Shown here piece by piece: positions 41,037 to 51,774 of a stretch of 64,000 nucleotides of DNA; positions within the stretch are counted from its first letter, which is position 1, and every line of letters starts with the position of its first letter. The notes beneath the pieces are model-generated. The model was not told the origin of the DNA and ran no database searches. It worked only from the letters and a program-made list of their open reading frames with translations. The stretch is from Vibrio sp. AND4. GTDB lineage: Bacteria; Pseudomonadota; Gammaproteobacteria; Enterobacterales; Vibrionaceae. Location of the stretch: the NCBI RefSeq assembly GCF_000171815.1, contig NZ_ABGR01000012.1, positions 27,735-91,734 of the forward strand, given 5' to 3'. The position numbers were made by a program, and so were the translations under genes.

Positions 41037-41576
41037 ATGAAAATTGAAAAGAACGTTGTTGCAAGCCTTGCATACAAAGTATTGTTAGAAGATGGTGTTG
41101 TTGTTGATCAATCAACGGCTGAAGCACCTCTTGATTACCTTCATGGCCACAATAACCTGATCACTGGTCTTGAGAAAGAATTGGAAGGTAAAGTGGCTGG
41201 TGACAAGTTCTCTGTAACTGTATCCCCTGACGATGCGTACGGTGACCATAACGACGAACTCGTGCAACGTGTGCCAGCAGACGTATTTCAAGGTGTTGAG
41301 CAAATCGAAGTTGGTATGCGCTTCCTAGCAGATACTGACCAAGGCCCAATCCCTGTTGAAGTGACAGAAGTGGACGGCGACGAAGTGGTGGTTGATGGCA
41401 ACCACATGCTGGCTGGTCAAACACTGACTTTCGAAGTAGAAGTTATTTCTACTCGTGAAGCAACAGCAGAAGAGATTGAACATGGTCATATCCATCAAGA
41501 TGGTGGCTGCTGTGGTGGCGAAGAAAAAGCTGACGACCATGAATGTTGTGGTGGCGGCGGCTGCGGTTCTCACTAA
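41037..41576 (+). CDS. slyD: FKBP-type peptidyl-prolyl isomerase SlyD
   Basis: SlyD is a cytoplasmic prolyl isomerase, chaperone and nickel carrier for hydrogenase maturation. The 179-residue protein has an FKBP domain interrupted by an insert-in-flap chaperone domain, and a His/Cys-rich C-terminal tail (about 155-179: GGCCGGEEKADDHECCGGGG) that binds metal. A GGAG site lies 7 nt before the ATG. The longer frame (to 41004) is rejected. Confidence 0.93.
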   Translation: MKIEKNVVASLAYKVLLEDGVVVDQSTAEAPLDYLHGHNNLITGLEKELEGKVAGDKFSVTVSPDDAYGDHNDELVQRVPADVFQGVEQIEVGMRFLADTDQGPIPVEVTEVDGDEVVVDGNHMLAGQTLTFEVEVISTREATAEEIEHGHIHQDGGCCGGEEKADDHECCGGGGCGSH

Positions 41577-41591
41577 TCGCATGTTCTTCCA

Positions 41592-41609
41592 CTAGATAAC
41601 GCTATCTAG
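41592..41609. repeat. 7-bp palindromic hairpin after slyD
   Basis: CTAGATA (41592-41598) pairs with TATCTAG (41603-41609) around ACGC. It lies just before the terminator and may stabilise the slyD 3' end. Confidence 0.5.
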
Positions 41610-41618
41610 CAAAGCGGT

Positions 41619-41655
41619 TAAAAGCGCAAGTTGAGGTTTCAACTTGCGCTTTTTG
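41619..41655 (+). terminator. rho-independent terminator after slyD
   Basis: A 14-bp stem AAAGCGCAAGTTGA (41621-41634) / TCAACTTGCGCTTT (41639-41652) with GGTT loop and T-run. Confidence 0.9.
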
Positions 41656-41707
41656 TTTATCTGGGGTGTAGTGGAACTCATACAAGCAATAACAGTTGGA
41701 TAAAGCG

Positions 41708-42649
41708 ATGACGAAACCTTTCTCGATTGCCATTCATGGCGGTGCAGGCACTATCTTGCGTGAGCAGATGAGTGATGAATTGCGACAATCCATCTTGGCG
41801 GATTTAGAAGCTGCAGTAAAAGTGGGGCATCAAATCCTAGCAACAGGCGGTCAAGCCCTAGATGCGGTGGTGGCGGCAGTGAAAGTACTGGAGGACTCCC
41901 CTAACTTTAATGCTGGCAAAGGCTCGGTGCTGACCCATAACGAGATGGTCGAAATGGACGCTTCTGTGATGGATGGTCGACACCAAGCCGCAGGAGCAGT
42001 TGCTGGGGTTCGTCATATCAAAAATCCGATTGAGCTTGCTTGTGATGTGATGCGAAGCAGTCACCATGTGTTGCTGGTGGGAGAGGGAGCAGAGACGTTT
42101 GCTTTTGAACAAGGTCATGAATATACCGAACAGGATTACTTCTTTACTGAACGTCGCTATGAACAGCTGCTTTCCATGCGTGAGAAAGGACAGTTTGGGC
42201 TGTCTGAGTCTCCTTATCCAGATGATCATAAGCACGGCACCGTTGGGGCTGTAGCATTGGATCAACAAAGGAACCTAGCCGCTGCGACCAGTACTGGTGG
42301 CGTGACTAATAAGAAATACGGACGAGTGGGAGACTCTGCGCTGATTGGGTGCGGCACAGTGGCAGAGAATGGTGTTGTTGCGGTTTCCACTACGGGTGTT
42401 GGTGAGTTCTTTATTCGTAAACGTGTTGCCGAAGACGTTGCCGCACGCATGCGTTATTTGCAAGAAGACGTACACACGGCGTGTGAGCATATTATTCAGG
42501 GTGATTTAAAAGCAATGGGCGGCGAAGGTGGTTTGATTGCAATTGATGCTAAAGGTGAGCTGCACTTTGCGATGAACAGTTCTGGTATGTACCGAGCTGG
42601 CATCAATACGCAAGGCGAGTTGAGCGTGAAAATCTACGCAGACGAATAA
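41708..42649 (+). CDS. iaaA: isoaspartyl peptidase / L-asparaginase, Ntn-hydrolase
   Basis: The 313-residue plant-type asparaginase cleaves itself before the Thr in HGTVGAVALD, which becomes the nucleophile; it removes beta-aspartyl dipeptides and asparagine. SIAIHGGAGT and NFNAGKGSVLT are visible. The TTG at 41696 would add four residues; ATG 41708 is preferred. It stands alone between slyD and slyX. Confidence 0.9.
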   Translation: MTKPFSIAIHGGAGTILREQMSDELRQSILADLEAAVKVGHQILATGGQALDAVVAAVKVLEDSPNFNAGKGSVLTHNEMVEMDASVMDGRHQAAGAVAGVRHIKNPIELACDVMRSSHHVLLVGEGAETFAFEQGHEYTEQDYFFTERRYEQLLSMREKGQFGLSESPYPDDHKHGTVGAVALDQQRNLAAATSTGGVTNKKYGRVGDSALIGCGTVAENGVVAVSTTGVGEFFIRKRVAEDVAARMRYLQEDVHTACEHIIQGDLKAMGGEGGLIAIDAKGELHFAMNSSGMYRAGINTQGELSVKIYADE

Positions 42650-42696
42650 TTTCGTCCCCCCTCATTCCTAAGCTGCATTTTGAAGTAGCCAATACA

Positions 42697-42726
42697 ACAA
42701 AGCCCAGAAAACGCTCTGGGCTTTAT
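42697..42726. terminator. bidirectional terminator between iaaA and slyX
   Basis: AAAGCCCAGA (42699-42708) pairs with TCTGGGCTTT (42715-42724), loop AAACGC. Confidence 0.8.
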
Positions 42727-42744
42727 GCAATTTGTACCTTAACT

Positions 42745-42972
42745 TTAATAATGCGGTGGTGGTGTTTCTTCCGATGGATCGGCTAAATTCGACGAGTCCA
42801 TATTTTTTACTTTACCTACCACATATTTCATTTGATCGAGCATCTTGGTTATGTGCAGTTGTTGCTGCGACAAGGCGCAGTTCAGCTCTTCAATAGTCTG
42901 TTCTTGGAACGCAAGCTGACACTCTAGGTCGTTGATGCGTGCTTCCAATTGCTGAATGATTTTTTCTGTCAT
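42745..42972 (-). CDS. slyX: SlyX family protein
   Basis: The 75-residue coiled-coil protein (MTEKIIQQLEARINDLEC...) matches SlyX, of unknown function, with a Pro-rich end PPPHY. Its ATG overlaps the stop codon of the WD40 lipoprotein gene by 4 nt, so it is cotranslated with it. Confidence 0.9.
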   Translation of the reverse strand: MTEKIIQQLEARINDLECQLAFQEQTIEELNCALSQQQLHITKMLDQMKYVVGKVKNMDSSNLADPSEETPPPHY

Positions 42973-43955
42973 GATCCGTTCTCTAGCTGCCAAGCTTGGG
43001 CAATGCCCGCAGATGTGGCAGTAATTACACGTTGCTTGGAATCAAAGGCTGCATCATACACGACCGCACGGGGAGGGCGAGTATCTTTTTTCGGCTCAAC
43101 TTCAAATCCATCGATGCGTTTGCCTGTTTGGGTATCCCATATCATCACGCGACCGGAAGGTGTGCCCGTCACTAATAAGCTGCCATCATCGGAGAAGCGC
43201 GCCGTCGAGAAGATCAGCTGACGAGACCAGCTGCTAAGCTGCGTGACTTCTTCGCCCGTTTCTAGATTCCAGATGATGGCTTGGTTACCACCATCTGAGG
43301 TCATGGCCAGTTTCCCGTCGCGTTGTAAGGCGACGCGGACCACGCGTTGTTCGTGCTCAAAGGTACGCAGTATCAGTCCAGTTTCGGTGTCCCACAGATA
43401 CGCTTTGTAGTCATTTCCCCCAGTGAGTGCGAAACGACCATTCGGTGAAATAGCGACAGAATTGACTTTTTCTTGGTGCGCAAGGAACTCTAGACGACGA
43501 CCGGTGACTAAGTTGACGTGGATAGCTTTACCGCTGGACAGCCCGAGCAATACCTGTTCACCGTTACTGGTAATATCAACATCTCGAATCAGCGCATCAT
43601 CGATAGACCAAAGCCCGTCGGCTTGGGTCCATCCGAGATCCCACACGGCGAAGTTCATCTGGCTTGCTGTGATTGCATAACGGCCATTGTCTGAAATGCG
43701 AATATGGGAGACCACATTGGTGGCTTGATCGAGTTCACCCAGCTTTGCGAGCTGTTTGTTTTGCTCCAAATCCCAGAGAACCAATTGGTGCTCTTTGGAG
43801 TACAGCAGTGCAAATCGAGCATCTCGACTAAGCGCAAAGCTGGTGGAACCTTGTGGTTCGAGTGACCAACGTTGAACATCGCTATCGGTAAAAAAGCATC
43901 CATTTAACGTGGTGATGACAATTAAATATAGGAATAAATGAGAAATTCTTTGCAT
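42969..43955 (-). CDS. WD40-repeat lipoprotein
   Basis: The 328-residue protein begins MQRISHLFLYLIVITTLNGC, a lipoprotein signal with lipidation at C20. The rest is a series of WD40-like blades (SFALSRDARFALLYSKEHQLVLWDL, VNSVAISPNGRFALTGG...YLWD, IWNLETGEEV, VMIWDTQTGKRI), so a beta-propeller on an inner-face of the outer membrane or inner membrane is likely. The frame extending to 44120 is rejected. Its partners are unknown. It lies upstream of and overlapping slyX, and divergent from fkpA. Confidence 0.85.
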   Translation of the reverse strand: MQRISHLFLYLIVITTLNGCFFTDSDVQRWSLEPQGSTSFALSRDARFALLYSKEHQLVLWDLEQNKQLAKLGELDQATNVVSHIRISDNGRYAITASQMNFAVWDLGWTQADGLWSIDDALIRDVDITSNGEQVLLGLSSGKAIHVNLVTGRRLEFLAHQEKVNSVAISPNGRFALTGGNDYKAYLWDTETGLILRTFEHEQRVVRVALQRDGKLAMTSDGGNQAIIWNLETGEEVTQLSSWSRQLIFSTARFSDDGSLLVTGTPSGRVMIWDTQTGKRIDGFEVEPKKDTRPPRAVVYDAAFDSKQRVITATSAGIAQAWQLENGS

Positions 43956-44083
43956 CACATCCAATAATCCGGTTTGTGTCTCAAGACATATAGCTAGTAT
44001 ATTGGTATAACGATTGTCTTCACCAGTCTCAAAGAAGATTTGTGCACAACAACCAGTGGCTAAGCCATTATTGGGAGAAATTA

Positions 44084-44872
44084 ATGAAATCAGTTTTAAA
44101 AGTGTCGCTACTTGCTGCAACAGTAATGCTAGCGGTAGGTTGTCAGAAAGAAGAAGCTAAAACAGAAGCAGCACCTCAAGCAGAGCAAGTTCAAGCAGAA
44201 ACTGGTAAAGCAGTTCACTTTAAAACAGACGATGACAAAGCGGCGTACGCGATCGGTGTTTCATTTGCTAACTACCTAAGCACTAGCATTGAAAAGCCAA
44301 GCGAGTTTGGCATCAACTTAAATAAAGACCTTGTTCTTAAAGGTATCGAAGACGTATTCAACGAGAAGGCTGCGCTAAACGAAGAAGAAACTCGTGCTGC
44401 TCTTGAATCTCTAGATAAGCGTGTTGCTGAAACAATGCAAAAGCAAGCTTCTGAGAAAGCGGCTGAGGCTAAGAAAGTTGGTGATGACTTCCGTGCTGAC
44501 TTCGAGAAGCAAGAAGGCGTAGTGAAGACAGAATCTGGTCTTCTATACAAAATTGAAACTTCAGCTGAAGGTGAGAAGCCAAAAGAAACGGATACCGTTC
44601 AAGTACACTACAAAGGTACCCTGACAGATGGAACTCAGTTCGACAGCTCTTACGATCGTGGCGAACCTGCAACGTTCCCACTAAACCGCGTAATCCCGGG
44701 TTGGACTGAAGGTGTTCAGCTAATGCCGGTAGGTTCTAAGTTCAAATTTGTTATCCCGCCAGAGCTAGCATACGGTGATCAAGACACACCAAGCATCCCT
44801 GCTAACTCAACGCTAGTGTTCGAAGTTGAGCTAATAAAAATCGAGAGCGACAAAGACAAAGCCGCTGAATAA
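44084..44872 (+). CDS. fkpA: periplasmic FKBP-type peptidyl-prolyl isomerase FkpA
   Basis: FkpA is a periplasmic prolyl isomerase and chaperone. The 262-residue protein has a signal peptide with a lipobox-like AVGC (C20), a dimerisation domain (about 45-145) and a C-terminal FKBP domain ([19 protein letters not shown] in PPELAYG). GGGAGA lies before the ATG. It is separated from yheO by a terminator. Confidence 0.92.
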   Translation: MKSVLKVSLLAATVMLAVGCQKEEAKTEAAPQAEQVQAETGKAVHFKTDDDKAAYAIGVSFANYLSTSIEKPSEFGINLNKDLVLKGIEDVFNEKAALNEEETRAALESLDKRVAETMQKQASEKAAEAKKVGDDFRADFEKQEGVVKTESGLLYKIETSAEGEKPKETDTVQVHYKGTLTDGTQFDSSYDRGEPATFPLNRVIPGWTEGVQLMPVGSKFKFVIPPELAYGDQDTPSIPANSTLVFEVELIKIESDKDKAAE

Positions 44873-44894
44873 TTATTTTCAGCGATAATTAAAT

Positions 44895-44924
44895 AAAAAA
44901 GGTCCGTTTTACGGGCCTTTTTTG
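44895..44924 (+). terminator. rho-independent terminator after fkpA
   Basis: AAAAAAGGTCCGT pairs with ACGGGCCTTTTTT (with G-U pairs), followed by T. Confidence 0.8.
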
Positions 44925-45015
44925 TTCTAGGTCACTAGTTGATGAGTTTGATCGGTTGCCTTTCAAATTTTCTGATAAACTTACGTCAATTTGTTGATTT
45001 TTCGCTCGAAGGCTT

Positions 45016-45732
45016 ATGACAACTACAGAAACAATAAATGCGGAAATGTTACTCGAGATGGAATCTGTCCACGTGATGCCATTCACTGAGCACGATAAAA
45101 TCATCTTGAGATCTTATGAAGCGGTCGTCGATGGCATTGCGAGTCTTATTGGCCCATTTTGTGAAATCGTTCTTCACTCACTAGAAGATCTCAATACTTC
45201 GGCAATCAAAATCGCTAACGGTGAGAACACTGGCCGTCAGGTAGGGTCCCCTATCACTGACTTAGCACTGAAGATGCTGAAAGATATTGAAGGCTCTGAG
45301 CGTAACTTCTCTCGTTCGTACTTTACCCGAGCGAAAGGTGGCGTTTTAATGAAGTCGATCACTGTCGCTATCCGTAATGGTGAAAACCGTGTGATTGGTT
45401 TGCTCTGTATTAACGTCAACCTCGATGCGCCCTTTTCTCAAGTTCTGCAATCTTTTATGCCAACGCAAGAAGCGAACGAAGCGGCGTCATCCGTCAACTT
45501 CGCCAGCGATGTTGAAGAGTTGGTGGACCAAACGGTTGAGCGCACGATTGAAGAAATTAATGCAGATAAATCGGTGTCGAACAATATCAAGAACCGTCAG
45601 ATAGTCATGGAGCTGTACGACAAAGGCATCTTTGATATCAAAGACGCAATTAACCGCGTCGCAGAGCGACTGAACATTTCCAAACACACCGTTTACTTAT
45701 ATATTCGTCAGCGTAAGACTGAGGAAGAATAA
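45016..45732 (+). CDS. yheO: YheO family DNA-binding regulator
   Basis: The 238-residue protein has a YheO-like PAS domain (about 30-150; [24 protein letters not shown]) and a C-terminal HTH (about 205-235; [26 protein letters not shown]). Its targets are not known. It is followed 2 nt later by tusD, so it may regulate the tus genes or be cotranscribed with them, as in E. coli. Confidence 0.9.
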   Translation: MTTTETINAEMLLEMESVHVMPFTEHDKIILRSYEAVVDGIASLIGPFCEIVLHSLEDLNTSAIKIANGENTGRQVGSPITDLALKMLKDIEGSERNFSRSYFTRAKGGVLMKSITVAIRNGENRVIGLLCINVNLDAPFSQVLQSFMPTQEANEAASSVNFASDVEELVDQTVERTIEEINADKSVSNNIKNRQIVMELYDKGIFDIKDAINRVAERLNISKHTVYLYIRQRKTEEE

Positions 45733-45734
45733 GT

Positions 45735-46130
45735 GTGAATGGATTAACTTATACGCTAGTGGTCAACGGCTCAGTTTACGGCACCCAATCGGCGCGAAGC
45801 GCATACCAATTTGCTCAAGCACTGATTGAACAGGGTCACACTCTGGTAAGTGTGTTCTTTTACCAAGATGGCGTCACCAATGGTACGGCGTTGAGCGTGC
45901 CTGCCAACGATGAGTTTGACCTAACTAAAGCATGGCAATCACTCGCCCAACAATATGATGTTCGCCTGGAAACCTGCGTAGCTGCAGCTTTACGTCGCGG
46001 TATCATCAGCGAAGACGAAGCTCGTCAACATGGCCTTGAGCAAAATAATCTAGCAGAAGGATTCGCTCAAGCAGGCTTAGGCAGTTTAGCTGAAGCAATG
46101 CTAACGCAAGATAGAGTGGTGCAGTTTTGA
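45735..46130 (+). CDS. tusD: sulfurtransferase complex subunit TusD
   Basis: TusBCD passes persulfide sulfur from TusA to TusE for 2-thiouridine at U34 of tRNA. The 131-residue TusD has the catalytic Cys in [11 protein letters not shown] (about C77). Start is GTG, in the GTGTGAATGG context, 2 nt after yheO. Confidence 0.93.
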   Translation: MNGLTYTLVVNGSVYGTQSARSAYQFAQALIEQGHTLVSVFFYQDGVTNGTALSVPANDEFDLTKAWQSLAQQYDVRLETCVAAALRRGIISEDEARQHGLEQNNLAEGFAQAGLGSLAEAMLTQDRVVQF

Positions 46131-46483
46131 GTCAGCTAACTTATTTATTTCGTAGCGCGCCTCATGGCAACAATGCTGGACGTGAAGGCGTGGATGCGCT
46201 GCTTGCAGCGTCTGCATATTGTGAAGATATTACGGTCTTGTTTGTTGGTGATGGTATTTATCAATTGCTGCTCGGACAAAATCCGCACGACATTTTAAGT
46301 AAAGACTACGCGCCGATGCTAAAGCTGTTCGATTTGTATGACATCGAGCAAGTGTTTGTCTGTGCCGACTCGCTATCTGAGCGTGGATTGGCGCAAGCGG
46401 ATTTAATCATTGATGCCAAGGCACTGAATACCGAGCAACTTAAAGCGAAATTGCAGCAAGCGGGCAAACTGCTGTCATTCTGA
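46127..46483 (+). CDS. tusC: sulfurtransferase complex subunit TusC
   Basis: The 118-residue DsrF-like subunit of TusBCD. It starts with TTG in a TTGA overlap with the tusD stop codon, so it is translationally coupled. [21 protein letters not shown] is a family segment. Confidence 0.92.
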   Translation: MSQLTYLFRSAPHGNNAGREGVDALLAASAYCEDITVLFVGDGIYQLLLGQNPHDILSKDYAPMLKLFDLYDIEQVFVCADSLSERGLAQADLIIDAKALNTEQLKAKLQQAGKLLSF

Positions 46484-46490
46484 GGAAGCC

Positions 46491-46766
46491 ATGTTACATA
46501 TCATCAAATCCGTAGCAGCATTAGACGATGCGATGGCATTGTACAGTGAACAAGATGATGCCTTGTTGATTGAAGAAGCCGTGTACGCAGCAAACCCACA
46601 GCATAAGGCGTTCAGTAAAGTAAAAGGTCCGTCAGTGTTCGCTTTGCAAAGCGATATTGAAGCTCGAGGCATGGGCAATCGTATTAGCCCATCTGTAACT
46701 GTGATTGATTACGCTGGTTTTGTTGAGTTAACGGTAAAACAAGCCAAATCTCTGACTTGGGATTAA
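46491..46766 (+). CDS. tusB: sulfurtransferase complex subunit TusB
   Basis: The 91-residue DsrH-like third subunit of the TusBCD complex. It begins 7 nt after tusC, completing the yheO-tusD-tusC-tusB operon. MLHIIKSVAALDDAM and DALLIEEAVYAA match the family. Confidence 0.92.
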   Translation: MLHIIKSVAALDDAMALYSEQDDALLIEEAVYAANPQHKAFSKVKGPSVFALQSDIEARGMGNRISPSVTVIDYAGFVELTVKQAKSLTWD

Positions 46767-46836
46767 CCCTTTTTTCTTTTCGGTTGAGCTTTACGGACTA
46801 ATTGTCCTAATCGAACAAAAAAGATTCGTATATTTC

Positions 46837-46865
46837 TTGACACACCTCTCACTGCTGCATAGAAT
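46837..46865 (+). promoter_or_regulatory. sigma-70 promoter of the rpsL operon
   Basis: TTGACA (46837-46842), 17 nt, TAGAAT (46860-46865). It lies 79 bp before rpsL and is a near-perfect strong promoter, as expected for a ribosomal operon. Confidence 0.85.
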
Positions 46866-46941
46866 TTTGCGTCCCTGACTGCCATCTGCGGTTAGGGATA
46901 GATTTTTCACAAAGCTTACTTTCAAGTAAATCAGGAGCTAG

Positions 46942-47319
<378 letters not shown>

Positions 47320-47437
47320 TGCCCTTCTTGTAAGAGAGAAGCGTTAAGTAAGGCCAAACACTAAAATTAAATTTTAATTTTTGAAGAAACTGAAAAGTTT
47401 TGGATAACCTGAAGAATAAGACTACGGAGATAAATCC

Positions 47438-47908
47438 ATGCCACGTCGTCGCGTTATTGGTCAGCGTAAGATCCTTCCAGATCCTAAGTTCAAATCTGAA
47501 CTGCTGGCAAAATTCGTTAACATCCTTATGGTTGACGGTAAAAAATCTACTGCAGAAAAAATCGTTTACACTGCACTAGACTCAATGGCTGAAAAGTCTG
47601 GTAAAGACCACTTAGCTGTTTTTGAAGAAGCTCTTGAAAATGTTCGCCCAGCGGTAGAAGTTAAATCTCGCCGTGTAGGTGGTTCAACTTACCAAGTACC
47701 TGTAGAAGTACGTCCGGTTCGCCGTAACGCACTTGCTATGCGTTGGTTGGTTGAAGCTGCGCGTAAGCGTGGTGAAAAATCTATGGCTCAACGCCTAGCT
47801 GCTGAAATGCTAGACGCGTCTGAGAACAAAGGTACTGCGGTTAAGAAACGTGAAGACGTTCACCGCATGGCTGACGCAAACAAAGCGTTCGCACATTACC
47901 GCTGGTAA
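47438..47908 (+). CDS. rpsG: 30S ribosomal protein S7
   Basis: S7 (156 residues) nucleates the 30S head; in E. coli it represses its own operon by binding the rpsL-rpsG gap. Here that gap is 118 nt with a fair ribosome binding site (CGGAG). A chain of hairpins follows it before fusA. Confidence 0.99.
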   Translation: MPRRRVIGQRKILPDPKFKSELLAKFVNILMVDGKKSTAEKIVYTALDSMAEKSGKDHLAVFEEALENVRPAVEVKSRRVGGSTYQVPVEVRPVRRNALAMRWLVEAARKRGEKSMAQRLAAEMLDASENKGTAVKKREDVHRMADANKAFAHYRW

Positions 47909-47916
47909 TACCTTTC

Positions 47917-48020
47917 AGTGCTGCAAGGTTCCTTGCAGCACTTCTTTAGTTCCTATGCCTATGCTAGGAACTATTGCTATATCTAGGGAATGGCATTTTT
48001 AGTTATAGCAATAGTCCCTA
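47917..48020 (+). repeat. three consecutive hairpins between rpsG and fusA
   Basis: Hairpin 1 pairs AGTGCTGCAAG (47917-47927) with CTTGCAGCACT (47932-47942). Hairpin 2 pairs TAGTTCCTA (47947-47955) with TAGGAACTA (47965-47973). Hairpin 3 pairs CTATTGCTAT (47971-47980) with ATAGCAATAG (48005-48014); its loop sequence TAGGGA (47984-47989) also matches TCCCTA (48015-48020), so alternative pairings exist. Hairpin 1 is followed by T-rich CTTCTTTAGTT and could attenuate. Hairpins 2 and 3 share three bases. Confidence 0.75.
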
Positions 48021-48042
48021 TCTCTAATAAGAGGATTCAATC

Positions 48043-50142
48043 GTGGCTCGCAAAACTCCTATTGAGCGCTACCGTAACATCGGTATCTGTGCTCACGTAG
48101 ATGCAGGTAAAACAACGACTACGGAACGTATTCTGTTCTACACTGGTCTGTCTCATAAAATCGGTGAAGTTCACGATGGCGCAGCAACCATGGACTGGAT
48201 GGAGCAGGAGCAAGAGCGTGGTATCACCATCACGTCTGCGGCGACTACTACCTTCTGGCGTGGTATGGAAGCGCAATTCCAAGAGCACCGCGTTAACATC
48301 ATCGACACCCCTGGACACGTTGACTTTACTATCGAAGTAGAGCGTTCTCTTCGCGTACTTGATGGTGCGGTTGTTGTGTTCTGTGGTTCATCTGGTGTTG
48401 AACCTCAGTCTGAAACTGTATGGCGTCAAGCTGACAAATATCACGTTCCACGAATGGTATTTGTTAACAAAATGGACCGTGCAGGCGCTGATTTTCTGCG
48501 TGTTGTGGACCAAATTAAACATCGTCTTGGTGCGAACCCTGTTCCAATCCAACTGAACGTTGGCGCAGAAGAGGGCTTTCGTGGTGTTATCGACCTAATC
48601 AAGATGAAGATGATCAACTGGAATGAAGCCGACCAAGGCATGTCGTTTACATACGACGAAATTCCGGCTGACATGCAAGAACTTGCTGAAGAATGGCGCA
48701 ACAACCTAGTTGAAGCGGCAGCGGAAGCAACGGAAGAGCTGATGGATAAGTACCTTGAAGAAGGTGAACTTTCTGAAGCTGAGATCAAACAAGCGCTACG
48801 TACTCGCACACTAAATAATGAAATCGTACTTGCCACTTGTGGTAGTGCATTTAAAAATAAAGGTGTTCAAGCAGTATTAGATGCAGTGATCGAGTTTCTA
48901 CCATCGCCAATCGATGTACCAGCAATTAAAGGTCTTGACGAAAAAGAGAACGAAATTGAACGTCACGCTGACGACAACGAACCGTTCTCAGCACTTGCGT
49001 TTAAGATCGCGACAGACCCATTTGTGGGCACGCTCACTTTCATGCGCGTTTACTCAGGTGTTGTGAACTCAGGTGATGCCGTTTACAACTCAGTAAAAGA
49101 CAAGAAAGAGCGTCTCGGTCGTATTGTTCAGATGCATGCGAACAAGCGTGAAGAAGTAAAAGAAGTTCGCGCTGGTGATATCGCAGCTGCTATCGGTCTG
49201 AAAGACGTCACGACAGGTGACACGCTATGTGATCAGAACCACAAAGTAGTTCTAGAGCGCATGGAATTTCCTGAACCTGTTATTCAGATCGCTGTAGAAC
49301 CTCGTTCTAAAGCAGACCAAGAGAAAATGGGTATTGCGCTGGGTAAACTAGCCGCGGAAGACCCATCATTCCGCGTGGAAACGGATGACGAAACAGGTCA
49401 GATTCTGATCTCTGGTATGGGTGAGCTTCACCTAGATATCATCGTTGACCGTATGAAGCGTGAATTCAGCGTTGATTGTAACGTTGGTAAACCTCAGGTT
49501 GCTTACCGTGAAACCATTCGTGGTTCTGCGGAAGTTGAAGGTAAGTTCGTCCGTCAATCAGGCGGTCGTGGTCAATACGGTCACGTATGGATCAAACTTG
49601 AACCTTCAGAACCTGGTGAAGGTTTTGTATTCGTAGACGAGATTGTGGGTGGTGCGGTTCCTAAGGAATACATCAGCTCGGTATCGAAAGGTATCGAAGA
49701 GCAAATGAATAGTGGTGTTCTAGCGGGTTACCCTGTTTTAGATATTAAAGCGACATTATTCGATGGCTCTTACCACGATGTTGACTCAAGCGAGATGGCG
49801 TTTAAGATCGCTGGCTCAATGGCATTCAGGAAAGGTGCACTAGAAGCACAACCTGTGATTCTAGAACCAATGATGAATGTCGAAGTAACTACTCCGGAAG
49901 ACTGGATGGGTGACGTTGTTGGTGACCTAAACCGTCGTCGCGGTATGATCGAAGGTATGGATGAGGGTGTGGCTGGTCTTAAGATCATGCGTGCTCAAGT
50001 TCCTCTGTCTGAGATGTTTGGTTACGCAACGGACCTACGTTCTGCAACTCAAGGCCGTGCTTCTTACTCTATGGAGTTTAATGAGTACGCTGAAGTGCCG
50101 AAGACGTTTGCTGAAGCCATCATGGCTGAGCGTGGTTACTAA
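48043..50142 (+). CDS. fusA: translation elongation factor G
   Basis: EF-G (699 residues) drives translocation and, with RRF, ribosome recycling. G1 [16 protein letters not shown]3 DTPGHVDFT and G4 NKMDRAG are visible; domains II-V follow. The start is GTG, with AAGAGG upstream. Confidence 0.99.
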   Translation: MARKTPIERYRNIGICAHVDAGKTTTTERILFYTGLSHKIGEVHDGAATMDWMEQEQERGITITSAATTTFWRGMEAQFQEHRVNIIDTPGHVDFTIEVERSLRVLDGAVVVFCGSSGVEPQSETVWRQADKYHVPRMVFVNKMDRAGADFLRVVDQIKHRLGANPVPIQLNVGAEEGFRGVIDLIKMKMINWNEADQGMSFTYDEIPADMQELAEEWRNNLVEAAAEATEELMDKYLEEGELSEAEIKQALRTRTLNNEIVLATCGSAFKNKGVQAVLDAVIEFLPSPIDVPAIKGLDEKENEIERHADDNEPFSALAFKIATDPFVGTLTFMRVYSGVVNSGDAVYNSVKDKKERLGRIVQMHANKREEVKEVRAGDIAAAIGLKDVTTGDTLCDQNHKVVLERMEFPEPVIQIAVEPRSKADQEKMGIALGKLAAEDPSFRVETDDETGQILISGMGELHLDIIVDRMKREFSVDCNVGKPQVAYRETIRGSAEVEGKFVRQSGGRGQYGHVWIKLEPSEPGEGFVFVDEIVGGAVPKEYISSVSKGIEEQMNSGVLAGYPVLDIKATLFDGSYHDVDSSEMAFKIAGSMAFRKGALEAQPVILEPMMNVEVTTPEDWMGDVVGDLNRRRGMIEGMDEGVAGLKIMRAQVPLSEMFGYATDLRSATQGRASYSMEFNEYAEVPKTFAEAIMAERGY

Positions 50143-50293
50143 TAGACGATTGAGCTTAAAAAGTTTATGACTTTTTGCTAGATCAAGCCGTCGAAATATT
50201 GCGCTAACAGGCGTTGGCGCATAAAATAACAATTTCTGGCGCGTCGAGATCAATAATGGTCACGATGAATCATAACTAGGAAGGAACACGATT

Positions 50294-51478
50294 GTGTCTA
50301 AAGAAAAATTTGAACGTACTAAACCGCACGTTAACGTTGGTACTATCGGCCACGTTGACCACGGTAAAACAACTCTAACTGCAGCTATCTGTACTACTCT
50401 TGCTAAAGTTTACGGCGGTGTAGCTAAAGACTTCGCATCTATCGATAACGCTCCAGAAGAGCGTGAGCGCGGTATCACAATCGCTACTTCTCACGTTGAG
50501 TACGATACTCCAACTCGTCACTACGCACACGTAGACTGTCCAGGACACGCGGATTATGTTAAAAACATGATCACAGGTGCTGCACAGATGGACGGTGGTA
50601 TCCTAGTTGTTGCTGCGACAGATGGTCCAATGCCACAAACTCGTGAGCACATCCTACTAGGCCGTCAGGTTGGTATCCCATACATCATCGTATTCATGAA
50701 CAAATGTGACATGGTTGACGATGAAGAGCTACTAGAACTAGTAGAAATGGAAGTTCGTGAGCTTCTATCTGAGTACGACTTCCCAGGTGATGACCTACCA
50801 GTTATCCAAGGTTCTGCACTAGGCGCACTAAATGGTGAAGAGCAGTGGGAAGCGAAGATTGTTGAACTAGCAGAAGCGCTAGATTCATACATTCCTGAGC
50901 CAGAGCGTGAAATTGACAAGCCGTTCCTACTACCAATCGAAGACGTATTCTCTATCCAAGGTCGTGGTACAGTAGTAACTGGCCGTATTGAGAGCGGTAT
51001 CCTACGTGTAGGTGACGAAGTAGAAATCGTTGGTATCAAAGACACTACTACTACTACATGTACTGGTGTTGAAATGTTCCGTAAGCTTCTAGACGAAGGC
51101 CGTGCGGGTGAGAACGTTGGTGCACTTCTACGTGGTACTAAACGTGACGAAGTAGAGCGTGGTCAAGTACTAGCAGCTCCTAAGTCAATCCACCCACACA
51201 CTAAGTTCGAGTCAGAAGTATACGTACTTTCTAAAGACGAAGGCGGCCGTCATACTCCGTTCTTCAAAGGCTACCGTCCACAGTTCTACTTCCGTACAAC
51301 TGACGTAACTGGTGACATCTCTCTACCAGAAGGCGTAGAAATGGTAATGCCAGGTGACAACATCCAAATGCAAGTTGAGCTAATTGCTCCAATCGCTATG
51401 GACGAAGGTCTACGTTTCGCTATCCGTGAAGGTGGCCGTACTGTAGGTGCTGGTGTTGTTGCTAAGATCTTCGACTAA
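50294..51478 (+). CDS. tuf: translation elongation factor Tu
   Basis: EF-Tu (394 residues) delivers aminoacyl-tRNA. G1 [12 protein letters not shown]3 DCPGHADY, G4 NKCDMVDD are intact. The start is GTG with AAGGAA. It lies 151 nt after fusA and ends the str operon. The copy could be tufA or tufB; only one lies in the window. Confidence 0.98.
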   Translation: MSKEKFERTKPHVNVGTIGHVDHGKTTLTAAICTTLAKVYGGVAKDFASIDNAPEERERGITIATSHVEYDTPTRHYAHVDCPGHADYVKNMITGAAQMDGGILVVAATDGPMPQTREHILLGRQVGIPYIIVFMNKCDMVDDEELLELVEMEVRELLSEYDFPGDDLPVIQGSALGALNGEEQWEAKIVELAEALDSYIPEPEREIDKPFLLPIEDVFSIQGRGTVVTGRIESGILRVGDEVEIVGIKDTTTTTCTGVEMFRKLLDEGRAGENVGALLRGTKRDEVERGQVLAAPKSIHPHTKFESEVYVLSKDEGGRHTPFFKGYRPQFYFRTTDVTGDISLPEGVEMVMPGDNIQMQVELIAPIAMDEGLRFAIREGGRTVGAGVVAKIFD

Positions 51479-51532
51479 TTCTTACTGAATTAATCGTAAT
51501 CTTGCACTCTTCTTCTTTTTGAAGAAAGCGCT

Positions 51533-51564
51533 AGAAAAAGGGAAGCTGAGGCTTCCCTTTTTTA
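51533..51564 (+). terminator. rho-independent terminator after tuf
   Basis: AAAGGGAAGC (51537-51546) / GCTTCCCTTT (51551-51560), loop TGAG, then T. Confidence 0.9.
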
Positions 51565-51774
51565 TACCTGTAAATTTCTCGCCATATCAGTTCTTCTCAT
51601 TATAGACAAAGTGATTTATACCGCGCTCAGTCTGCCCTAGTCACAGATATCTGGTCTTATCTGTTTCTTTATTACCTTTTTTAAAGATATCGCTCGTAAT
51701 CTTACCTATGAAGATGGACCTCTATCCTTTAGAATTTATCCCCCTTACCGAAGAATAAAAAAGAGAAACAATCC

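Noticed and set aside
47971..48020. H-type pseudoknot between rpsG and fusA
   Set aside because: Stem 3 and the loop-downstream pairing would need a zero-length loop to cross a 10-bp helix, so only alternative structures are plausible.
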